From: Sphaeramia orbicularis
Taxonomy: Eukaryota; Chordata; Actinopteri; Kurtiformes; Apogonidae
Reading direction: 5' to 3'
Length of the DNA stretch: 64,000 bases
NCBI RefSeq assembly: GCF_902148855.1
Contig: NC_043973.1
Location: 54,804,594 to 54,868,593, forward strand
Shown: one piece after another, positions 55,507-64,000 of the stretch
How the letters are laid out: each line of letters begins with the position of its first letter
How positions within the stretch are numbered: the stretch's first letter is position 1
Position numbers and translations under genes: made by a program
Notes under the pieces: model-generated
What the model was told of the DNA's origin: nothing
The model's input: the letters and a program-made list of their open reading frames with translations, nothing else
Databases searched by the model: none

Positions 55507-56049
55507 CATACAATGGATCCATTATTCATTCACTGTCACGGTGATAAACCACATGTGCACCAACAGCCCCTCCCACCACCACCAATCAAAGCATCAAAAG
55601 TCAGACGAACAGGCTAAAAAACAGTTTGTATCCTTGAACAATCAGACTGTTAAAAGCCTAAGGGAGGCCCATGGGTCAGACTGTATGTTCTATAATTCTG
55701 TGCAATAAAAGTATGTGAGAGCAAAGTGTCTGAACTGTGGATTTGAATGAATGTTTTACTGACTCGACAGTTTTATTGTATGTCTGATTTATTGCTATTC
55801 TTAGTTTTATTTATTTTGCACTGAAGAGGGTAAGCTCTACCCAGTTTCATTGTATAACATTGTACAATGACATTAAATCTCTTGTATTCTAACACAGTCT
55901 GACCAAAGTACCACCTTCACCTTTCCTGTCCACGTAGACTTTGATTGTCCTCATTGAACCATCCTACTCCATTAGTGGTGCTGAGCTACTGACCAACTCC
56001 AGACACAAACAGTACTTTGGTCCAGACCATTGAAAGGACAAATAACCAT
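55507..56049 (+). repeat. LINE 3' fragment and collapsed LINE repeat
   Basis: Continuation of the V24 block: the LINE 3' fragment (to 55892, as 2335-2640), then the about 170-bp repeat leading into the third L2 copy. Confidence 0.6.
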
Positions 56050-58062
56050 GAATATATGGTGTATCAGTGGCACCATTTTAAACCAAGGTGATTAAAACTA
56101 AAACTGAACCCTGGCTGAATGAAACCATTTGAGCTTTCAGACGTGAGTGCAGAAGGACAGAACTCAAGTGCAAAAAAGATAAACTCCAGATTTTCTTTGA
56201 AATGATGAAGGACTGCTGGCACCATTATCAAACTGCTGTGAAAGATGCTAAGAGAAAACACCTGTCGGACATTATTCTGAAAAACTAACACAACCCCCAT
56301 GTTTTATTTGAGACTGTTAACTCTGTTCTTAAAGCCCTGCACTTTATGAAGACATCCCTTGTTGCCTGTGAAAACTTTCTTCACTATTTTAGTGACAACG
56401 TCACCCTGACCAGGGCTTAGATCTCACCACCTGGTTGTGATCCTTCAGTCCCTGTCACCTGCTCCGCTGTGTTTGATCAGTTTGAGTCTGTGACTCTGTG
56501 CCTTTTAAAAGAGGCTGTTGGTCTTCTGAAGTCCACAGGTTCTTCAAATGATTCCATCCCTCCCCGTTTCTTAAGGAGGTCTTTGCCACTGTAGGTCCAT
56601 CCATTCTCACTGTCATTAACAGCAGTTTGGCCTCTGGTAAAGTCCCAGAAAACTTCAAACATGCTGTAGTTCAACCACTAGTTAAAAAAACAGATCTAGA
56701 TCCCTCAGTGTGTTCTAATTACAGGCCCATTTCCAAACTGCCTTTTCTCTCAAAGGTTCTGGAAAAGATGGTTTATATTCAACTACTTGCCTTTCTGAAG
56801 GAGCACAGTATTTTAGAGACTTTTCAGTCTGGTTTAAAAACACTACATAGTACAGAATCAGCTCTTCTGACAGTTTTTAATGATATTTTATTAGCCACTG
56901 ACTCTGGGGATTGTGTTGTTCTTTTGCTTCTTGTTTTATCTGCAGCCTTTGATACCGTGGATCATGAAATCCTGAAAGATGTTCTGGAGCACTGGGTGGG
57001 TGGGCTTCAGAGGCACAGCTCTAACCTTACTGACAGGACATTTTGTGTCAGCCTTGGTGATGCTATGTCCTCTCCTTCCCCTGTCTTATATGGTGTAAGG
57101 TTTGGTTTTGGGTCCTTTACTTTTTTCCCTACATCTACTCCCACTAGGTTACTTACTGAGGAAACATGGTATTTCGTTTGTATGCACGATAGTCAAATTT
57201 ATATGCCTCTAAAAAAGAACCCTTCCACTGTCAGACCACTGCTTCATTGTCTCCATGACATTAAGGCGTGGACGGCTTGTAATTTTTTATATTTCAATGA
57301 AGATAAGACTGAGGTTATGGTGTTTGGTGGTTCAACTGGAGTCTCCCCAATAGATCTGGGCTATTTGGCTCAGTACAACAAGCCAGTTATCAAAAACCTG
57401 GGTATGAAAATGGACCCTGACTTTAAACTTCATAGTCATTTAAAGGCAGTTGTGAAGTCAAGCTTTTTTCACTTAAGGCAGTTAGCCAAAGTGAAGCCAG
57501 TTATCCCAAAGCACCATTTTGAGATGGTAATCCACGCCTTCATCATCACTTGGCTGGACTATCGTAATGCTTTGTATTTGGGCATTAGTGGGTCTTCCAT
57601 CACTTGTCTTCAAAGAGTGCAAAATGCCGCTGAGTGTCTCTTAACTGGCACTTGTAAATATGAGCACATTTCTCCGGTTTTAGCGTCGCTCCACTGGCTG
57701 CCTGTCCATTTTAGAATCCATGTTAAAATACTTTTATTTTTTTTTAAAATCCCTCCATGGTCTTGCACCGCCCTACCTCTCTGAGCTCCTTCACACATAC
57801 ACTCCCACTCACTCTCTGAGATCAGCTGATCAGCTGCTTCTGATGGGGCCTAAAACAACGTGCAGGCTACAAGGAGATGGGGCCTTTGCTGGTTCTGGTC
57901 CCAGACTGTGGAACAACCTGCCTCTGTACATCAGACAGACCTCCTCCTTGCCTGTTTTTAAATCTCTTCTTAAAACCCACCTGTTCTCCTTGGCCTTTTA
58001 TTCTTCTGTACAGCACTTTGGTCCACTGTGGTTGTTTTAAAGTGCTTCATAAATAAAGTTGG
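56050..58062 (+). mobile_element. L2-type LINE, copy 3
   Basis: Partner of 2811-4937. It contains the longest open RT frame of the three copies (56627-57784, 385 codons), running from VPENFKHAVVQPLVKKTDLD through KVLEKMVYIQLLAFLKEHS and AAFDTVDHEIL to TWLDYRNALYLGISGSS. The segment between MSSPSPVLYGV and the next block is shifted, so the PQG motif is lost. About 116 bp of the 3'UTR present in copy 1 are missing. The endonuclease is absent, so it is dead. Confidence 0.85.
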
Positions 58063-58418
58063 ATTGGAAAGTATATGACAACTGAGGAAACCAGTGTCAA
58101 CCAGAGGAAAACAGGAAAACTGCACAGAGAAAGGCCCTGGTCCACCTGGACCCTGAACCAGGACCTTCTGACTTCCTACAATAGTGTTGAACACTGAGTC
58201 ACTGCTGTTGGGACGTGACCTACAATCACATGAACAAAGACAGAATGTCAACCTAGACCCTGAAAACGTCAGTTTACCAGACTCATTCCAATCATGATTC
58301 TGGTGGGAGGGGCTAATATCTGAGGGGAGGAGTCAATGTGAAGGCCTGAAGAGAAACAAACAGAGAAATGAGAAGATGTGAATGTTCTTGGTCTGTCTCC
58401 TCCCCTCTCACTGCAGAC
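58063..58418 (+). repeat. Upstream flank of V25
   Basis: Subgroup C upstream flank as at 4938-5286, ending in the proximal pyrimidine-rich element. No gene is seen. Confidence 0.5.
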
Positions 58419-58859
58419 ATGAAACACTGGCTGAGAAACATCCTGATTCTGACTCTCTGGATAGGTAACTCTAGAAACCTACTGACTGTTCAACTGGAAT
58501 CAATCATCTGTATTGATTCATCTCTTCCTCTTCATTTTCTGTTCTTCCCCAGAGTGTAAAGGAGAAGACAAAGTGACCCAGCCAACAGGAGATGTCACTG
58601 CTGTTCAAGGACTCACACTGACTCTACAATGTACATTTGAGACCAGCAGCACTAATCCAACTTTGTTTTGGTACAAAAAGGAAGTGAATGATTATCCCAG
58701 ATACATGCTTTATAAACACAAATCAGGATCAGAAACAGTTAAAGCTCCTGAGTACCAGGACGTCAGATTTGATGCCAAGAACAACCAGACCTCATTTCCT
58801 CTGAAGATCCAGAAGCTTCATGTGTCAGACTCTGCTGGGTACTACTGTGCTGTGAGGCC
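58419..58859 (+). CDS. V25: TCR alpha/delta V segment, subgroup C
   Basis: Leader exon 58419-58464, intron 58465-58552, V exon 58553-58859. Cys23 is in [12 protein letters not shown]1 is around SSTNPT. FR2 is [16 protein letters not shown] (Lys for Gln); CDR2 is around YKHKSGSE. FR3 ends SDSAGYYCAVR, where Gly replaces the conserved Val before YYC. RSS heptamer 58860-58866, nonamer 58889-58897, consensus. It is the partner of V2 by body but has a different 3' flank, the type bearing an E gene. The frame is intact; the two framework changes could affect folding. Confidence 0.85.
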
Positions 58860-59088
58860 CACAGTGACAGGAAACAGCAAAACTCTGAACAAAAACCTCT
58901 GGAGCAAAGACAACACAGTACTACACAACATCCACTAGAGGGCGACATCATCAGGTCGGTGCTGCGTGACTTGTGCACTGTGTTCAACCATTCAGTCAAT
59001 AATAACTGCTGCTGTGCAGAGAACAGTTCTCACACTGAATGTTGAACATCAGCCACTTTGTCCTGTTGATTTCAACCTTGTCGTACAG

Positions 59089-59526
59089 ATGGAACATTGG
59101 CTGTGGATTCTTCTCACTGCTCTGGGCTTTGGTAACACAACATCTGGACATGGTTTTAGACAGTATTGGAAAGCTGAAATTTGTCCAAATTATTTCACAT
59201 TCAAATGTTCTTCATCTCCTCCTTTTAGGTTCAATATCTGTGAAAAGTATCCGACCACGGGAAGTTGAAGTCAGTGAAACAGAAGGAAAATCTGTTACAT
59301 TGACCTGCGACACAGAGCTCTGCCTCCAACATTTACCTTCACTGGTACAGGCAGCATTCTGACCTTCAGCCTCCTCAGTTCATCCTCTGGAAAAGAGCAC
59401 AGAATTCCCCATCTCAGTATATCCCTGATGGCCGATTTACATCTGAAACACCAGACCAGACCACACAGCTGACCATCCCAGTCCTAACCCTGGCAGACAC
59501 AGCTCTGTACTACTGTGCTCTAGAAA
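59089..59526 (+). pseudogene. V26: TCR V segment, subgroup E, frameshifted
   Basis: Leader exon 59089-59131, intron 59132-59228, V exon 59229-59526. The start (GSISVKSIRPREVEVSETEG) and Cys23 (LTCDTE) are intact. Near 59315 two bases are missing relative to V9 (GACACAGAGCTC against GACACTGAGAGCTC), shifting the frame before CDR1. CDR2 is shorter by about nine bases. RSS heptamer 59527-59533, 23-bp spacer, nonamer 59557-59565 intact. The start is 229 bp after the V25 heptamer start. Confidence 0.88.
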
Positions 59527-59569
59527 CACAGTGATCCAAAGTGGAGAAGAGGCTGTACAAAAACCTGAT

Positions 59570-61313
59570 CACACAGATCTGACTACTCTGCACAGAGGAG
59601 GGAAGTGGGATTGAACCCACAGCTTCATATCAGATGGATTCTGCTCATTCCTGTTTGATCACAGTCACTGTGGCTACAGCTGCCAATCAAACACTGTGGG
59701 AGGAGTCACACTCTCCTCAAACACACATCAGTGCCAAACCAGCTGATGACACTAAACACACAGATCCCAGCCTTATTCTACAGTAGCTTTGGGTTTCCTC
59801 TGTTGAGGAGTTGGTGTTTTTCAAACTCTGTGTGCTTCCACCTGTCCCAGAGAAGTGGCAAAACCTCCAACTCATCTCATCAACCTTCCCATGACCAAGT
59901 CACACATGGACACATTTGTGGAGAAGCTACTAATGCACTCATCTCCTCCAACTGTAGCTTGTGTACAGCTGTGACCAGGGAGACCCCGCCTCCCCACCCT
60001 CAGTTTGGCTGGAGAACCAGTAGCTGCCACCATCCTCTGAGATCCCAACTTCCCTGACATACGCGTTAGACCCACGTCACAGAAAGTGATGCTTTATGCA
60101 GATGACATCTTGTTCTTTGGTAGTGATCCACACATTTCCATCCCAGATCTGTCACTGATTACCAACTCATTTGATGGGTTTTCAGGTTCCATGATCAATG
60201 GGTCTAAATATGAGGTTCCTCTGCTCACAACATACTGTCCCAAACCTTGATTTCATTCAGGAACTGTAGATGGTGGCTTCAGGGTATCAGGTGTGTTAAG
60301 TGTGGGGGAAAAATTTACCTTTTATATTTTATACTCATTATATTTTATACTGTTAGTACATCTTCTTTTAATGCTGAGTCATTATTCATTATGTGGGATG
60401 TTTACCACTCTGTAACACCCCCAACCCAGGAATGGAGTTCTTGCCCTGAGTTAAAACCCAAACACCTAAATGTCTGAATGTGTAGATAGAGGATGGCGCC
60501 TGCACTCCAGAAAGGATCCAAGTAAGGTTAGAGTGAAGAGGTCATCATGACCTCTTCACGGAGCAGAGAAGGAGTAGTATGGGGTGGTATGATGTACGTA
60601 AGGAATGACATAATAGTTTGAGGGGTTTGGATTTGGTTCTCTATAATCTTTAGTTTTCTCTTGTTTAATCAGACTTCACTTACAGAGTTTCTCTGTGATT
60701 GACTTCTCAATAAATGCATTTATTTATTTTAACTCTAACTTTCTCTCCTCCTTTTTGTGTGTGGGTTATCAGTTGAACATTTCCATAACATGAGTCCTAT
60801 TCCGTCCTCATCTGTCAGACATTATGAAGGTCAATATAGCAGCATTAGTGGAATAAATCCACCTGGACATGGACAGATGGACACCCCTTCACTGACCTTT
60901 ATGGACAAAGGATAATGTTGATCCATTAATGGAGTCCCTACATTCAGTTTCATGTTGAAGTCACTTCCTGTGCCACTTCCACTCCAGTATTTCCACAGGT
61001 CCAATCAGCTGGGTTTGCCTTTGATTTGGAACGGTAAAGGAGGTCAGAGCATCATCTGATTTGGACTGGACAAACTCATCTAAGAGCTCAGAGCAGAAGG
61101 ATGGAGAGATGTGGAGATCTGAACCAAAGCCATCCATACATAGGAGGAACAAAAAGACTGGACCAGTAACAGAGGAGACACTGAAGAGGAGGAAGAGGGG
61201 GAGGAGGAGGAGGAGGAGGAGGAGCTGATCTGATCCTGAACTACACAAGACACAACAACTGATCTATTCAACACAGTTCAATCTACAAACCAGGAACATT
61301 CCCTTTATTCAAC
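59570..61313 (+). mobile_element. V26-V27 intergenic region with L1-like RT remnant
   Basis: Partner of 25270-26503. KVMLYADDILFFGSDPHISI is at about 60085-60145, and further L1-like RT remnants lie on both sides of the solo LTR. A longer GGA run (61195-61222) leads into the V27 proximal upstream element. No host gene is seen. Confidence 0.65.
60301..60790 (+). mobile_element. Probable solo LTR, 490 bp
   Basis: It begins TGTGGGGGAAAAAT and ends TTCCATAACA. It is absent from the paired block, where the site reads TGTTGAGTCC near 26000. The flanks are TAAG (60297-60300) and TGAG (60791-60794), a 4-bp duplication with one mismatch. An AATAAATGCATT polyadenylation-type signal near 60710 suggests + orientation. 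There is no internal region. The retroviral or LTR-retrotransposon family is not assigned. Confidence 0.65.
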
Positions 61314-61755
61314 ATGCTGGACCTGGATTACTGGATGGTTTATGGGTTGATTCTAACCATTACAACACGTATGTTTGGTTCTGTACCAGTCACATTTAAA
61401 CAGCTTTGAAACAGGATTCACTGATTGACTTTATTTCAGGTTGAATTAACAGAACTCTGTCTTTTCCAGGTGTTGACTGTGAAGAACTGAGTCCAGTCAA
61501 GAATGAAGAGTCCAGTTTAGAAGGAAACTCTGTTACTCTCACATATAAATACTCGAAAACAGTGGCACCAGGTGATGAGTTCTACTGGTATCGACAATAT
61601 CCAGGAAAACCACCTGAGTTTCTAATCTTTCACCTTGGAACAAAAAATGCATCAAACCATAGACTGTTTGTGGAAGCACATGGAGAAAAGGTCCAAGTGC
61701 AGATCTCCTCTGCTGCAGTGTCAGACTCTGCTGTGTACTACTGTGCTGTGAGGCC
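61314..61755 (+). CDS. V27: TCR alpha/delta V segment, subgroup A
   Basis: Leader exon 61314-61368, intron 61369-61469, V exon 61470-61755. It starts VDCEELSPVKNEESSLEGNS with Tyr at the Cys23 position. CDR1 is around TVAPGDE, FR2 is FYWYRQYPGKPPEFLI, CDR2 is around HLGTKNA, and it ends [14 protein letters not shown] heptamer 61756-61762, nonamer 61785-61793, consensus. Its upstream block pairs with V13 but its 3' flank is the GATCCAACC type of V2, V15 and V20. It looks usable. Confidence 0.9.
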
Positions 61756-61836
61756 CACAGTGACAGGAAACAGCAAAACTCTGAACAAAAACCTCTGGAG
61801 CAAAGACAACACAGTACTACACAACATCCACTAGAG

Positions 61837-63434
61837 GGACTCACACACTGATCCAACCATGACACACAGGTTCTGGGTTGTTCTGTGCAGATGTCAGTAT
61901 CACTGTTGTCTCTCATGTGTCTGTAAAGGCTGCTCTGTCAAACAGTCGGCTTGGATTCACTGCAAACGACTCTTGACAAACTTCAACCCTCCATCCTTTT
62001 GACACGACCTGGTACATGTGGACTGGTCCAGGACCAGCCTGACCCCCCCGTAGACGAGGAATGGAGTTTGTTGTGTGAGTGTTTGAATGTGTTTGTTCAT
62101 GGGCATGTCCCTGTCTACAGGTTTAGAATAAAGGGTTTTCATAGACGCTGGTTTGACCCTGAACCTCCCCCAGATAGAGTTGGTTCTAAACTTCAGCTTA
62201 GTTTCAGTAGACTCCAGCAGGCCCCCATACAGACTGGACCTTTAGCTAAACACATCCAAAACCAAGGTCATGTGGTTTGGTAAGAAGGCCCACGTACCTT
62301 CACAGACCCCCAGTGAGTCTAGTCTGGATGGGACCCCTCTAGACCAGGTCACCGAGTCCAAATGTCTGTGAATCTGTCTCCACATCACTCTGTCCTTTTG
62401 ACTCCACAGTGAGCGACTGCAGTCCAAGGTTCAATCCAACATCAGTTTCCTCTATAGAATGTGCTCCTCTTTCACTTCCTCTGACAGACAAATACTGGTT
62501 CAAATGACCGTCCCACCCATGTTGGATTATGGTCCTGTTATTGACAGATCAACATGAAAGGGCTCCATGTCCTCTACCACTCTGCCATCTGCTTTGGAAC
62601 AAATGCATCATCACAACACACCCCTGCACTCCATATTCAACTGTGGATTGGACAACACTACTGACCCACCACAACAGTCACTGGTTCAGGTTCATATACA
62701 CAACTGTCCTTGGTCTGTCCCCCAACCTGTTCTTGTCAGACCCCGTTAGTCTGGACCATTACACAAAATACCTTCCTAATGTCCATCAGTCTGAAGTGTC
62801 AGGGCCAACACATGTCTGGGCCTGGAAGAATGGAAATAGTACGTCTGTGTGGTTTAGTGAAGAAGACATCCAGAAGACATGACCCAATGGACTCAATGTC
62901 TTTGAACCTTCTCAACATAAACACTGTCTTTGAAATTGTCCTGCAGCAAAGCATCTACAGAAGCGTCTTCTAGTTGTGACCATTTGACCAAATGTTGTTT
63001 GCTTGTAGAGGAAACATCAGGAGTTGTGGACCTTCTGAAAGCCCTTCACTGCCTCCGATAGAATTCCTGGGTCTCAAACAGAGCCCAGGTTCCAATCCAA
63101 GAATTCACTCAAGGACTGGACACACTATCAGCACATTTACAGGTACAAACCTGAGCTGACTGGAACATTTGGTCTGAAAATCTAGTTGGACTGGGACTGT
63201 GTCCTGGACATTTAGAAGGTGACACAGTGTCAGTGTTGGTTTGATCAGATTTGACCTGAGAGCGGCTGATGAACAGGTCAATGTGTCAGGAGGAGGAAAC
63301 ACTGGGAGGAGTGAATGAGTCCCAGTGATCAGACTCCACCTTCTAATCCACCACCTGAGTGTTGATGCAGACTAAACACAGATCAGTGCCTTCTTTGGAC
63401 TGGTTGGAGCTCACAGTTCCTCTGCACTGCCCAT
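61837..63434 (+). repeat. LINE remnant and upstream flank of V28
   Basis: 61852-62130 is V 3' flank. From about 62150 it carries the LINE RT remnant (KTKVMWFGKKAHVPSQTP-type) described at 6445-7290. 62758-63434 is the D-gene upstream flank, as 7291-7967. The retroposon tail found at 5883-6437 is absent here. No host gene is seen. Confidence 0.6.
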
Positions 63435-63879
63435 ATGACAGCTCTGTTTCTCTGGGTGTTGTTGGCTGCTCTGTGCCTTGGTATGAACCCACTGTGTTTG
63501 GCTGATATCAGTCACACACTGGCTGGATTCTCCAACAGAACACTGACACTGTTTGTGGCTGTTTTACAGAATGCAGAGGCCAAAAAGACAACGTGATGCA
63601 ACCACAAGGAGATGTGACGGGAGCTGAAGGAGAGGCAGTAACTCTGGGCTGTCGATACAACAGCAGTTCTACCACTAATTATCTGTACTGGTACAAACAG
63701 GAAGGAAACAGTCGACCCACATTCATCATGAACCGACTCACACTGGACCAAGGAACCACAGCAGAGACGTTCAAGGAAAGATTCACATCCACACTGGATC
63801 AAACATCAAGATCAGCTCCTCTGAAGATCCAGAAGCTTCATGTGTCAGACTCTGCTGTGTACTACTGTGCTCTGCAGCC
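63435..63879 (+). CDS. V28: TCR alpha/delta V segment, subgroup D
   Basis: Leader exon 63435-63480 (MTALFLWVLLAALCL), intron 63481-63569, V exon 63570-63879. It starts ECRGQKDNVMQPQGDVTGAE with Cys23 in VTLGCRYNSS. CDR1 is STTNY, FR2 is LYWYKQEGNSRPTFIM, FR3 runs FKERFTSTLDQTSRSAPLKI, and it ends [14 protein letters not shown] heptamer 63880-63886, nonamer 63909-63917, consensus. It differs from V3 mainly in CDR1. It looks usable. Confidence 0.9.
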
Positions 63880-64000
63880 CACAGTGACAGGAAACAGCAA
63901 AACTCTGAACAAAAACCTATGAAGCAAAGACAACACAGAACTACACAACATCCACTAGAGGGACTCACACACTGTTCACCTTCAGAGGAAAACACAACAA

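Noticed and set aside
55070-55708. 212-codon + strand open frame
   Set aside because: It lies across the solo LTR and its flank; no protein family is recognised and it includes LTR signals.
1-64000. J, D or constant-region exons of TRA/TRD
   Set aside because: I found no FGxG-type J segment with a 12-bp RSS and no Ig-constant or membrane exon; the window appears to be V array only.

Overview
This window is a stretch of a teleost fish T-cell receptor alpha/delta (TRA/TRD) variable-gene array. I see 28 V segments, all on the + strand. I label them V1 to V28 in window order; these are my labels, not official names. Each has a short leader exon, an intron of about 90-100 bp, a V exon of about 286-310 bp ending in YYCA(V/L), and a recombination signal sequence (RSS: heptamer CACAGTG, 22-23 bp spacer, nonamer ACAAAAACC). 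No J, D or constant exon was recognised. A bony fish, probably a percomorph, is suggested by the V sequences, the small introns, and the fish-type LINE, Penelope, hAT and Tc1 remnants. The species cannot be named from the sequence.

The V segments fall into five subgroups. A (leader MLDLDYWMVYGLILTITT): V1, V7, V13, V14, V24, V27. B (leader MLDLDYWMVYLHLLVVLT): V10, V15, V16, V18, V21, V22. V8 and V19 are A/B hybrids. C (leader [15 protein letters not shown]): V2, V4, V5, V6, V11, V20, V23, V25. D (leader MTALFLWVLLAALCL): V3, V28. E (leader MEHWLWILLTALGF): V9, V12, V17, V26. Four are broken: V6 has lost Cys104, V15 has a stop and a lost splice donor, V23 is truncated by a Penelope junction, and V26 is frameshifted. 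The other 24 look usable. A and B carry Tyr where the first intradomain Cys (Cys23) is expected.

Layout. 0-8.5 kb: Penelope fragment, V1, L2-type LINE, V2, LINE remnants, V3. 8.5-15 kb: three subgroup C genes about 2.17 kb apart, with a 2.3-kb near-identical duplication. 15-24 kb: V7 to V10 among LINE fragments. 24-31 kb: V11 to V14, an L1-like RT remnant, Tc1 and hAT elements. 31-35.8 kb: the largest gene-free stretch, a stack of LINEs, a hAT element with a 23-bp minisatellite, and a MITE. 35.8-51.6 kb: V15 to V23. 51.6-64 kb: a second copy of the first 8.5 kb (Penelope, V24, L2, V25), interrupted by a V26-V27 cassette, then the V28 region. Two solo LTRs sit in these copies while the paired copies keep empty sites.

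The array has evolved by segmental duplication and recombination. About 130 bp from late FR3 through the RSS is nearly identical in subgroups A to D, although the rest of their V exons differ greatly. The four known downstream flank types are shuffled among subgroups. E genes start exactly 229 bp after the heptamer of the preceding V in all four cases. Each V segment would be joined to (D)J by RAG and spliced to TRAC or TRDC elsewhere in the locus; alpha versus delta use cannot be decided from germline sequence.
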